Assembly (NCBI RefSeq): GCF_902859725.1
Contig: NZ_CADIJP010000021.1
Coordinates: 53,060 to 117,059 of the forward strand
Length of the DNA stretch: 64,000 nt
Direction of reading: 5' to 3'
Source: Achromobacter mucicolens
GTDB taxonomy: Bacteria > Pseudomonadota > Gammaproteobacteria > Burkholderiales > Burkholderiaceae_B
Shown: in pieces, positions 9,676 to 16,595 of the stretch
Layout of the letters: each line of letters begins with the position of its first letter
Numbering within the stretch: position 1 is the stretch's first letter
Translations under genes and position numbers: made by a program
Notes under the pieces: model-generated
What the model saw: only the letters and a program-made list of their open reading frames with translations
Databases searched by the model: none
Told to the model about the DNA's origin: nothing

Positions 9676-10761
9676 TCACCCCAGCCTGTCGATCAGCGTT
9701 TGCGCCTGCTCGACTACATCGGCGTCATTCGGGCGGAAATCCAGCCGCTCGGCGCGTGGCAGATTCACAAAGTGCGACTGCGAGCTGCGCGCGTACGCCG
9801 GGTCGTAATGTCGGTCGATGAGTTCGCGCGCGAGGTCTTCGCGGCGGCCTTCGTCCACCAATGTCATCCAGCCCTTGATGGTGTCTCGGCTGTGCAGCCC
9901 GACCATGCGCTGCAACTGCGCCTTTAGCCAATCCGGCGTGTCAAAGAGCTGCGCATAATCCTGTTGCAGGAAGCGCGCGCGGTCTTCGCGGCTGGCGCGA
10001 ACGTCAATGCATTGGCCGTGATGCATGGCGCGCAGCAGCGATGCGGGAATTTCCACCGCGCCAATCTTGCGGCTTTCGGCTTCGATGAACACCGGCTGGC
10101 TGGCATCGAATTCGCGCAGTCGCACCGCCAGCATCGTGTCGAAGCGCTTTTGCGTGGGCTGCTCAGCGTGCTGCAATGCGCCCAGCAGCGAGCCGCGATG
10201 CGAGGCAAGCGCTTCCAGATCCAAGGTCTGCGCACCCGCTTCGCGCAAGGCGTGCAATAGCCGCGTCTTGCCGCTGCCGGTGGGGCCGGTCAGCACGACG
10301 AAGCGCAGTGGCTGCGGCAGCGTTTGCAGGTCGTCCAGCGTGGCGCGCCGGTAGGTCTTGTAGCCGCCGTCGAGCTGCCGGGCGCGCCAGCCGATCATAT
10401 TGAACATCAGCGTCATCGATCCCGAACGCTTGCCGCCGCGCCAGCAATACACAAGCGGACGCCACCCTTGCGGGCGGTCCGCGAAGGTGGTCTCAAGATG
10501 GCGGGCGATGTTGCGCGCGACGAGGGCCGCGCCTGCGCGGGACGCTTCGAACGGCGAGACCTGCTTGTACATCGTGCCGATCAGCGCGCGTTCTTCGTTG
10601 TTGAGCACCGGTGCGTTGCAGGCGCCAGGAATGTGGTCGTCGGCGTATTCAAGCGGCGTGCGCACATCGATGATTTCGTCGAAATCATGCAGCCTTTCCA
10701 GGCTGACAAGCAGGTGTTTCACGAAGACCGCCTCGGTGGAAGAATCGGAAGATTTTCGCAT
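9676..10761 (-). CDS. mnmH: tRNA 2-selenouridine synthase MnmH (SelU)
   Basis: MnmH replaces sulfur by selenium in the wobble 2-thiouridine of certain tRNAs, using selenophosphate. The 361-residue protein has an N-terminal rhodanese domain (DVRTPLEYADDHIPGA, residues 32-47) with the catalytic cysteine in VYCWRGGKRSGSM (Cys106). A P-loop domain follows with GPTGSGKT at residues 159-166. The ATG at 10761 is chosen because the MRKSSDSS start gives the normal length; upstream in-frame codons add 95 unrelated residues. selD is not in the window. The end lies 60 bases from the tRNA-Ser terminator, facing it. Confidence 0.93.
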   Translation of the reverse strand: MRKSSDSSTEAVFVKHLLVSLERLHDFDEIIDVRTPLEYADDHIPGACNAPVLNNEERALIGTMYKQVSPFEASRAGAALVARNIARHLETTFADRPQGWRPLVYCWRGGKRSGSMTLMFNMIGWRARQLDGGYKTYRRATLDDLQTLPQPLRFVVLTGPTGSGKTRLLHALREAGAQTLDLEALASHRGSLLGALQHAEQPTQKRFDTMLAVRLREFDASQPVFIEAESRKIGAVEIPASLLRAMHHGQCIDVRASREDRARFLQQDYAQLFDTPDWLKAQLQRMVGLHSRDTIKGWMTLVDEGRREDLARELIDRHYDPAYARSSQSHFVNLPRAERLDFRPNDADVVEQAQTLIDRLG

Positions 10762-10794
10762 GCGGTGCGGGGGCGACGGGTTGGAGGGCAACTG

Positions 10795-11028
10795 ATGCGG
10801 TCGCACACGCCGCCCTTGTTCGGCTGGCTCGCGACGCGGCTTGATCCGTATCCGGACGCAATTGGATTGAAGACGCACGTGCATCTCGGTGACGATGGCA
10901 TCCGGCCGTACATCGAACGGGAGGCGACGAGCCATCCCTTGGCTGTTGAGCAGCGGGAGGGGATCACGACAGGCCGTGTCGCGCAGATCGACGCGCTGCT
11001 GATGCATGGACAGACGGGCCCGGGGTAG
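10795..11028 (+). CDS. Possible small protein, 77 aa, not recognised
   Basis: An ATG at 10795 is preceded by GGAGGG at a good distance and opens a frame of 77 codons ending at TAG 11028. The product starts MRSHTPPLFGWLATRLDPYPD and is hydrophilic afterwards; its first residues recall the N-termini of some exporter-type ABC proteins, which would make it a remnant. No family was recognised. It fills most of the 338-base space between mnmH and the first tRNA-Arg, which is otherwise empty apart from that tRNA's promoter. Codon use is not convincing enough to be sure it is expressed. Confidence 0.25.
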   Translation: MRSHTPPLFGWLATRLDPYPDAIGLKTHVHLGDDGIRPYIEREATSHPLAVEQREGITTGRVAQIDALLMHGQTGPG

Positions 11029-11051
11029 ACGGGCCCCGCGTGCCATCCGAC

Positions 11052-11080
11052 TTGCGCAACCTTCGAAACAACGCTATTAT
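11052..11080 (+). promoter_or_regulatory. Promoter of the first tRNA-Arg
   Basis: TTGCGC at 11052-11057 and TATTAT at 11075-11080 are spaced by 17 bases, and the tRNA begins 20 bases downstream. Confidence 0.6.
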
Positions 11081-11099
11081 TCAAGGCTTGCTTTTTCAA

Positions 11100-11176
11100 G
11101 CGCCCGTAGCTCAGCTGGATAGAGTACCTGGCTACGAACCAGGGGGTCGTAGGTTCGAATCCTGCCGGGCGCGCCA
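11100..11176 (+). tRNA. tRNA-Arg (anticodon ACG), copy 1
   Basis: A 77-base tRNA with encoded CCA. The acceptor stem is GCGCCCG with CGGGCGC, and the anticodon loop CTACGAA carries ACG at 11134-11136 (A34 expected to become inosine). It is identical to the copies at 11314 and 12026. No U-rich hairpin directly follows this copy, so its transcript may run into the next one. Confidence 0.96.
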
Positions 11177-11237
11177 AGTTATTTCGCGGTTGTTTGCGGT
11201 ATGCGCAGATGTCTGCGAAACGGATGAAAAAGCAGAG

Positions 11238-11271
11238 TTTGTAGTGAAGAGAAGTTATGTATCACTACAAA
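11238..11271. repeat. 10-base inverted repeat between tRNA-Arg copies 1 and 2
   Basis: TTTGTAGTGA (11238-11247) pairs with TCACTACAAA (11262-11271) around a 14-base loop. It ends 19 bases before the TATAAT at 11291-11296 of the second tRNA-Arg promoter. It could be an attenuating hairpin or an operator. Confidence 0.5.
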
Positions 11272-11290
11272 CATGGCACGATTATTCTGA

Positions 11291-11296
11291 TATAAT
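11291..11296 (+). promoter_or_regulatory. Consensus -10 element of the second tRNA-Arg
   Basis: An exact TATAAT lies 17 bases before the tRNA start. No good -35 was seen; the best candidate region is around 11267-11273. Confidence 0.55.
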
Positions 11297-11313
11297 TTTG
11301 CCTCTTTGCCGGA

Positions 11314-11390
11314 GCGCCCGTAGCTCAGCTGGATAGAGTACCTGGCTACGAACCAGGGGGTCGTAGGTTCGAATCCTGCCGGGCGCGCCA
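11314..11390 (+). tRNA. tRNA-Arg (anticodon ACG), copy 2
   Basis: Identical over all 77 bases to the copy at 11100, with anticodon ACG at 11348-11350 and encoded CCA. It has its own TATAAT and is followed by a terminator at 11451-11484. Confidence 0.96.
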
Positions 11391-11450
11391 AACCATCACG
11401 GTTTAAACATCGCGATGTGAATGCGGCAAAGAAAACTGCAGTAAAAATGG

Positions 11451-11484
11451 AAAGGCCTTTGATCTTGCATCGAAGGCCTTTTTG
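11451..11484 (+). terminator. Terminator after tRNA-Arg copy 2
   Basis: AAAGGCCTT (11451-11459) pairs with AAGGCCTTT (11473-11481) and is followed by TT and further T residues. Confidence 0.8.
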
Positions 11485-11627
11485 TTTTGGCGCGCGGTTT
11501 TTTTTTATGCGTGGTTCTGTAGTGCCGGTTGCCGTTAATACTTGTGCTTGTGCTTGGCTTGCGCCGCACGGCAACGTCGTAAATGTGCAGGGCGGCAGTG
11601 CCGGGCTTCCTGCCCAATCAATGCCGA

Positions 11628-11861
11628 TCAATGCGCGGCGCTTTCTTCCGCGCTTTCCTTCTCTGTATCCTTCGATTTTTCGTCCGCGTCGTCCAACCCC
11701 CAGTCTCCGAACAGATACCAATCTTCGCCCAGCGATTCCGCCGGGTGCATGGTGCGGCCAGAGCCGTTGCCGCAGGCCATGGAGTCGGTGGAACAGTAGC
11801 GGTCGCAGCCCCAGCAGATGCGTTCGGGGTGTTTGGGGTGTAGGGGAAACTTCTTGGCCAT
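11628..11861 (-). CDS. DUF3079 small cysteine-containing protein
   Basis: The 77-residue product starts MAKKFPLHPKHPERICWGCD and continues with RYCSTDSMACGNGSGRTMHP, the pattern I recognise as DUF3079, a small family common in Burkholderiales. Four cysteines in the first 31 residues (CWGC, YC, AC) could bind a metal. The C-terminal third is very acidic and rich in Glu, Asp and Lys. Function is unknown. It lies alone on the minus strand between tRNA-Arg copies 2 and 3, so it does not share their promoters. The Shine-Dalgarno sequence is weak. Confidence 0.75.
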   Translation of the reverse strand: MAKKFPLHPKHPERICWGCDRYCSTDSMACGNGSGRTMHPAESLGEDWYLFGDWGLDDADEKSKDTEKESAEESAAH

Positions 11862-11980
11862 GCTGTCTGCCTGTTGTTCTTGTTGAACTCAGCGTACTGC
11901 TGTCGGGGCCTGCGATTCATTGACATCGCGCAAATGCGGGGTCGCCACCTGTGCCGCCTCCCGATTTAAACGCGGTCGAT

Positions 11981-12010
11981 TTGCATGGTGCGATTCTTTC
12001 GTGTTATAAA
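11981..12010 (+). promoter_or_regulatory. Promoter of the third tRNA-Arg
   Basis: TTGCAT at 11981-11986 and TATAAA at 12005-12010 are spaced by 18 bases, and the tRNA starts at 12026. Confidence 0.6.
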
Positions 12011-12025
12011 CACGCCTCTTTCGGG

Positions 12026-12102
12026 GCGCCCGTAGCTCAGCTGGATAGAGTACCTGGCTACGAACCAGGGGGTCGTAGGTTCGAATCCTGCCGGGCGCGC
12101 CA
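12026..12102 (+). tRNA. tRNA-Arg (anticodon ACG), copy 3
   Basis: Identical to the two other copies, with anticodon at 12060-12062 and encoded CCA. It has its own promoter at 11981-12010 and a strong terminator at 12166-12202. Confidence 0.96.
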
Positions 12103-12165
12103 ACTTATTCGAGATCATGCTGCACAGCGTGGTTTCCGCAGGAAAACCGCAGCAATGCGGACGCG

Positions 12166-12202
12166 AAAAGCGGCTTGATGAATTCATCAAGCCGCTTTTT
12201 TT
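12166..12202 (+). terminator. Terminator after tRNA-Arg copy 3
   Basis: A perfect 17-base inverted repeat without a spacer (12166-12182 with 12183-12199, centred on GAATTC) is followed by T residues. It also lies at the 3' side of the convergent SDR gene, whose transcript it could end too. Confidence 0.85.
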
Positions 12203-12226
12203 CGTGGCGCGGATCACTGGCGCGGA

Positions 12227-12823
12227 TCACCACACGCGGTACACGCGTCCCGTCTGCGCGCCTTCGACGCTGCGGCTGAAGGCCAGCGCCACGCGGCTGG
12301 CCGGGGCCGCCTCGAAACCCTGGAAGTAGGGGCCGTAGCTGTCCAGCGATTCCTGCAACACGGTGGGGCTGACGGCGTTGATGCGGATCCCTTGCAGTTC
12401 CACTGCCGCGCCGCGCACGAAGCCGTCGATGGCGCTGTTCACGGCGGCGGCGTTGGCGCCATAGCGGATGGGCTCGTCGCTCAGAATGCCGCTGGTCAGG
12501 GTGATCGAGCCGCCCGCGTTGACGTAGTGCTGGCCGATGAGGGCCAGGTCGACCTGGCCCAGCAATTTGTCATGCAGCCCGATCTTGAACTGATCCGCCG
12601 TCATGTCGGCAAGCGGGCCGAAGTGCAGGCTGCCGGCGGCGGACACGATGGCGTCGACCTTGCCGACCCGTTCGAAGAGGTCGCGAATGCTGTCGCTGCG
12701 GGTCATGTCGACCTGATATTGGCCGCGGCGCTTGCCCACCGCGATGATGTCGTGACGTTGGCCCAGTTCGCGCGCGACTGCGCTGCCGAGCGTGCCGCTT
12801 GCGCCGATGAGGATGATCTTCAT
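12227..12823 (-). CDS. Atypical short-chain dehydrogenase (SDR)
   Basis: A 198-residue Rossmann protein starting MKIILIGASGTLGSAVAREL, with the SDR glycine motif GASGTLG at residues 7-13, the VSAAG segment near residue 80 and an SxxTLTSG strand. The usual catalytic YxxxK is not present: the expected place reads RYGANAAAVNSAI. The cofactor is probably NAD(P)H but the substrate is unknown. The ATG at 12823 gives the normal start. The gene is divergent from a LysR regulator 130 bases away, which likely controls it. Confidence 0.8.
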   Translation of the reverse strand: MKIILIGASGTLGSAVARELGQRHDIIAVGKRRGQYQVDMTRSDSIRDLFERVGKVDAIVSAAGSLHFGPLADMTADQFKIGLHDKLLGQVDLALIGQHYVNAGGSITLTSGILSDEPIRYGANAAAVNSAIDGFVRGAAVELQGIRINAVSPTVLQESLDSYGPYFQGFEAAPASRVALAFSRSVEGAQTGRVYRVW

Positions 12824-12953
12824 GAGGTTCTCCGTGGAATGCCGTTGGGGGGCGCCGGCGGGGCCGCCAGCGCATGAACGCATTCTGCGCGTCTCATTCC
12901 GCAAGAAAAATCCTAGAATTGTCGGATCAGTCAACACTCAGGGTACGGAATCC

Positions 12954-13838
12954 ATGGATCGCCTGCTTAGCATGGAAGTCTTCGTGGCGGTGGTCGAGCT
13001 GGGCAGCCTGACGGCTGCCGCGGCGCGGCTGGACATGTCGCCCGCGATGGCCGCCAAGCACGTCAAGGGGCTGGAAGACCGGCTGGGACTGCGGCTGATG
13101 AACCGCACGACGCGCCGCCAGAGCCTGACCGAGGCGGGCCAGGCCTACTTCGCGCGCTGCAAAGCCATCCTGGCGGACATTCGCGATGCGGAGCAAGGCG
13201 CCGAGGCGCTGCGATCGGCCCCGCGCGGCCATCTGCGGATCACTTCGTCAGTGTCGTTCGGGTCATTCGCGCTGGCGCCGGTGATCGCCGATTACCTGTC
13301 GATCTATCCGGACGTGAGCGTGGAACTGTCGTTGAGCGATAGCGTGGAAGACGTGGTGGCGTCACGATTTGACGTGGCGCTGCGTATTGGCGAGCCCGCG
13401 GATTCGGGGCTCGTGGCGCGGCGCATCGGGCTTTATCAGATGATCGTCTGCGCCGCGCCGGCGTATCTGGCGCGCTATGGCACGCCCGCCACGCCTGGCG
13501 ATCTGGCACGGCATCAGTGCCTGGATTTTTCGCATTGGAGCCGGCGCACGGGCTGGCGGCTGGGCACGGACGAGGGCGGGGAAATGGGGTATCCCACGGG
13601 GCGGTTCGTGTCGAACAACGGGCAGGCGCTGCGGCAGGCGGCGCTGGCCGGCTTTGGCATCGTCCTGCAGCCCGAACTGCTGCTGACCGACGACGTGCGC
13701 GCCGGCCGCCTGGTGCCGATCCTGCAGCCTTATTGGCCGGTCGCCCGGCCCATCACGTTGCTGTATGCAAAGGATCGCCAGGCGCCGCCCAAACTCACGA
13801 CATTCGTGGATTTCGTGGTGACGCGGTTGGCACAGTAG
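12954..13838 (+). CDS. LysR-family transcriptional regulator
   Basis: The 294-residue product begins MDRLLSMEVFVAVVELGSLT, with the winged HTH at residues 1-60 (AAAARLDMSPAMAAKHVKGLE) and a LysR substrate domain after that, including HLRITSSVSFGSF and the typical CRP-like GFGIVLQPELLL segment. It belongs to the CrgA/DsdC-like group common in Burkholderiales. The ATG at 12954 is preferred because the family starts at MDRL. It is divergent from the atypical SDR gene, and LysR proteins usually act on the divergent neighbour in response to an aromatic or oxidised ligand. Confidence 0.88.
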   Translation: MDRLLSMEVFVAVVELGSLTAAAARLDMSPAMAAKHVKGLEDRLGLRLMNRTTRRQSLTEAGQAYFARCKAILADIRDAEQGAEALRSAPRGHLRITSSVSFGSFALAPVIADYLSIYPDVSVELSLSDSVEDVVASRFDVALRIGEPADSGLVARRIGLYQMIVCAAPAYLARYGTPATPGDLARHQCLDFSHWSRRTGWRLGTDEGGEMGYPTGRFVSNNGQALRQAALAGFGIVLQPELLLTDDVRAGRLVPILQPYWPVARPITLLYAKDRQAPPKLTTFVDFVVTRLAQ

Positions 13839-13848
13839 CGGTAGGGCA

Positions 13849-14097
13849 TCAGGCGCGTCGTCGGTCCACCGCCGTCAGGGATGTGCCGCTCTTGAGAAGC
13901 TGATAGGTCTGGCCGCCCAGCCACGCGACCTTTTCACCGGAGCTGGTGCGGCAGACGCAGTGCGTCTTCGGGTCAAAGCGTGGCGTGCCCAGCGCGGAAT
14001 ACGCATCGGGATCGGAAACGAAACGTTCGATGCGATACAACGTGCCATCCGGCGATGTGGCGAGCACATCGGTCAATCGTCTTGCGGTGCCGAGCAT
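13849..14097 (-). CDS. Small CxC-domain protein, paralogue of the next gene
   Basis: An 82-residue protein of unknown function. It shares a whole domain with residues 10-80 of the neighbouring HTH protein: L-T-D-V, SPDG, a CxC pair (Cys47, Cys49: HCVCR), a GE-x-x-x-W-x-G block, Y-x-L and a final L-x-A-V. The start at 14097 is chosen because GGAGG lies eight bases upstream; an alternative ATG at 14112 has no such site. Only ten bases separate its end from the convergent LysR gene. It could be a co-factor or a modulator of its HTH paralogue. Confidence 0.65.
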   Translation of the reverse strand: MLGTARRLTDVLATSPDGTLYRIERFVSDPDAYSALGTPRFDPKTHCVCRTSSGEKVAWLGGQTYQLLKSGTSLTAVDRRRA

Positions 14098-14192
14098 ATT
14101 CAATACCTCCATGCGCGGGCCGTCAGGTGTCGGCGCCAAAGTCGTCTGAACAATTCACGGCGGGAGCGCGAGGCAATGCCTTGCGCGCGACG

Positions 14193-14795
14193 CTAATGAA
14201 ACTGTCCTCCTAACAATGAATCATCCAGTTGGTCTGGCGATACGCCCAGGGCCTGCGACACGCGGTCAAGAATGACCTGCCGGGGCCGCGGGCGCGGCCG
14301 TTCCAACTCGATATAGATGGAGTGATCGACGCCAAGCCGGGCAGCCATGTCAGCAGTGCTGATGTTCAGATGCTCGCGCCAGGCGCGTATCAAGCTCCAA
14401 TCGTTGCCGGTTTTTAGATTGACTACAGCTGGCGGCAGGCGCGCCTTGGCCCCAGCAATCTTCTTGCCTGAGGCGTGCGGCGCGGATGCCGCCTTTTCAT
14501 CGCCCGGGACCGCGCCGCTGCGCTGCGACTCGCCCCGGGGTGTGGTGTGTGCCGTGACGGCAAGAAAGATGGCGCCGCCGTTCAGTTGGCGGTACTTGTC
14601 GTTGCCCATCCAGCAAAGCGTTTCGCCGTTGTCGAGCTTGCATTCGCAATCCAGGTGGGTATTGCTGGGCATGCCTTCGAGCTTGGCGATGGTTTCCGTG
14701 GTCGTGGCGTGGCGCACCACACGGTGCAGCACACCGTCCGGCGAACGTACGAAGACGTCAGGAAGTCTCCAGGAAAACGGAATGATCATCTCCAC
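14193..14795 (-). CDS. CxC-domain protein fused to an XRE-type HTH
   Basis: A 200-residue protein with two parts. Residues 10-80 hold the same domain as the small downstream gene (LPDV, SPDG, Cys50-x-Cys52, GET-x-x-W-x-G, Y, FLAV). After a Pro/Ala-rich linker (residues 82-125), residues 133-190 form an XRE-like helix-turn-helix: WSLIRAWREHLNISTADMAA and a following ELERPRPRPR turn. It probably binds DNA, perhaps its own promoter. The first codon is GTG at 14795, with ATG two codons later. It lies 95 bases upstream of its small paralogue and is probably co-transcribed with it. No toxin-like partner was recognised. Confidence 0.7.
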   Translation of the reverse strand: MEMIIPFSWRLPDVFVRSPDGVLHRVVRHATTTETIAKLEGMPSNTHLDCECKLDNGETLCWMGNDKYRQLNGGAIFLAVTAHTTPRGESQRSGAVPGDEKAASAPHASGKKIAGAKARLPPAVVNLKTGNDWSLIRAWREHLNISTADMAARLGVDHSIYIELERPRPRPRQVILDRVSQALGVSPDQLDDSLLGGQFH

Positions 14796-14905
14796 AAGCG
14801 AAACCCATTACACCACTGTATAGCGCGGATGTAATGGTGAATTTGAGGGTTTTCCTGGAAGTGTCGCGCAAGTGTCATAGGCGTGTGGTTGGACGCCACG
14901 GATGC

Positions 14906-15730
14906 TCACAAAACCTCGCGGCCGCCCGGTGTTGCCGGCGTGGCCGGAAGGCCAAGCGTGAATTGCGCCGCCGCCAGCACGGCGGGCATGATCTGGGCCG
15001 CGGCGCCGCGCAGGTTGTGATGGGCGATCGCGTCCAGCGGCGTTGCGGCCGGGTTGACCTGCACGACCGTGGCGCCGCCCGCGACGGCCAGCCGCGGCAG
15101 TTCGGCCGCGGGATACACGAGGGACGAGGTGCCGATGCTGAAAAGCAGGTCGCACTGCTGCACGGCAAGGGTGGCGTCACGCCAGGCCTGCGCGGGCAGG
15201 CTTTCGCCGAACCAGACGACGCCGGGCCGTACCGGTGCGCCGCACTCCGTGCACGCGGGCGGCGCCAGGCGCCGGCCGGTGTCGGACTCTTGCGGCAGGT
15301 CGGTGGCAAACGCTTGTGGAGCGCCGCAGTGCGAACAACGCGGCGCATGCAGGCTGCCGTGCAGATGCGTGACCGCGCGGCTGCCCGCGCGCTCGTGCAG
15401 GTCGTCCACGTTCTGCGTGATGACGGCCAACTCCGGGACATGGCGCGCCAGGGCTGCGATGGCGTGGTGTGCGGCGTTGGGTGCGGCGCGCAGGACCTGC
15501 GCGCGCCGCCATTCGTACCAGCCCCACACTAGGTCGGGATGTTCGCGGAATGCTTCGGGCGTGGCCAGCGTCTGGGCGTCAAACCGCGACCAGAGCCCGG
15601 TCAGGGCATCGCGGAACGTGGCGATGCCGCTTTCGGCGGACACCCCTGCGCCCGTGAATACGACGACGCGGCGCGCGCTGCGCAGGGCCTGCGCGAGCGC
15701 GGGCGGAATATCGTGATGCGTGTTTTTCAT
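14906..15730 (-). CDS. cobB: Sir2-family NAD-dependent protein deacylase (CobB-like)
   Basis: This sirtuin removes acyl groups from lysines using NAD. The 274-residue protein has the NAD motif TGAGVSAESGIATFRD (residues 26-41), TQNVDDLHERAG (105-116), the catalytic His124 in HLHGS and four zinc cysteines (132, 135, 160, 163). Tyr72 and Arg75 in WYEWRR match the YxxR pair that marks class III (SIRT5/CobB) desuccinylases. The ATG at 15730 fits the family; 22 in-frame upstream codons are not typical. It is divergent from the thiol dioxygenase gene at 15900. Confidence 0.9.
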   Translation of the reverse strand: MKNTHHDIPPALAQALRSARRVVVFTGAGVSAESGIATFRDALTGLWSRFDAQTLATPEAFREHPDLVWGWYEWRRAQVLRAAPNAAHHAIAALARHVPELAVITQNVDDLHERAGSRAVTHLHGSLHAPRCSHCGAPQAFATDLPQESDTGRRLAPPACTECGAPVRPGVVWFGESLPAQAWRDATLAVQQCDLLFSIGTSSLVYPAAELPRLAVAGGATVVQVNPAATPLDAIAHHNLRGAAAQIMPAVLAAAQFTLGLPATPATPGGREVL

Positions 15731-15899
15731 TTCCAACCTTGCAGACAGTTCGATACGCTGCACGCGCTGGCAAGGCGCTGTCAAGGGCGGGAACACGGCG
15801 CCGCGCGGGCCAGCAAGCGGTACGCGCGTGCGTCGGCGTCCCGAATCGTGGATACTGTTTTTTCAATCTGGGATTTCATCCCGCGTTGGAGAGCTGAGA

Positions 15900-16514
15900 A
15901 TGCCTGAATCGAACACCGGCCTGGAACGGCTGCGCCGTTTTATTGCCACTGCGACGCGGCTGGCTTCGCCGCAGGCGCTGGACCAGGGCCCCGAGCTGGC
16001 GGCCGTGTTCGCGGACCTGGTGGGTCACGACGATTGGCTGCCCGACGCCTGTACCGCCCCACATCCGCAGTTCTACCAGCAGTACCTGCTGCATTGCGAT
16101 CCGCTGGAGCGTTTCTCGCTGGTGAGCTTTGTCTGGGGGCCGGGGCAGTCCACGCCCGTGCACGATCACGAGGTCTGGGGCTATGTGGGCATGCTGCGCG
16201 GCGCCGAGATCAATCAGCGGTTCACGCGTGATGCGGACGGCCGGTTGGCGTTGGCGGGCGAACCTACGACGCTTCGCCCGGGCGACGTCGAGCGCCTGTC
16301 GCCGGCCGAGGGCGACATCCATCGCGTGTCCAATGCCTATCCCGATAGGGTGTCCATCAGCGTGCACCTGTATGGCGGCAATATCGGCGCGGTGTCGCGT
16401 CACGTGTATGACCCCGATACCGGCCAGGCCAAGCCGTTCGTATCGGGCTATTCGTCGCCCAGCCTGCCCAATCTGTGGGATCGGTCCGCCGCCGTGCGCG
16501 CCACGCTGGGCTAG
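15900..16514 (+). CDS. Cysteine dioxygenase-family thiol dioxygenase
   Basis: A 204-residue cupin related to cysteine dioxygenase and 3-mercaptopropionate dioxygenase, iron enzymes that oxidise a thiol to a sulfinate with O2. The metal ligands are visible in TPVHDHEVWGY (HxH, near residues 88-90) and in GDIHRVSN near residue 143. The bacterial 3-mercaptopropionate enzyme has this same length, so it is the preferred identity, but cysteine cannot be excluded. The ATG at 15900 follows a clear GGAGA. It stands alone: divergent from the sirtuin gene and 81 bases upstream of iclR. Confidence 0.82.
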   Translation: MPESNTGLERLRRFIATATRLASPQALDQGPELAAVFADLVGHDDWLPDACTAPHPQFYQQYLLHCDPLERFSLVSFVWGPGQSTPVHDHEVWGYVGMLRGAEINQRFTRDADGRLALAGEPTTLRPGDVERLSPAEGDIHRVSNAYPDRVSISVHLYGGNIGAVSRHVYDPDTGQAKPFVSGYSSPSLPNLWDRSAAVRATLG

Positions 16515-16570
16515 CGTCTCCGCCGGGCGGAATTTGCTGTTCCCGCACCGCGTCCCGTGCTATGTTCCCG

Positions 16571-16585
16571 TCCTAAATATTAGGA
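16571..16585. promoter_or_regulatory. Predicted IclR operator (perfect 6-3-6 palindrome)
   Basis: TCCTAA-ATA-TTAGGA lies 10 bases upstream of the iclR start codon. Near-copies occur at 19980-19994 and 20168-20182, in front of the neighbouring catabolic operons. This suggests an autoregulated IclR regulon. Confidence 0.6.
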
Positions 16586-16595
16586 AAAATCACGA

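Noticed and set aside
11100-12102. tRNA-Arg locus as the attachment site of a genomic island
   Set aside because: No integrase or partial tRNA copy was found near it, so no evidence for an inserted element.
10719-12217. Minus-strand frames that begin with an MARPAGFEPTTPW sequence, overlapping each tRNA-Arg copy
   Set aside because: These are translations of the antisense of the tRNA-Arg genes, a well-known artefact. The RNA genes explain the conservation.
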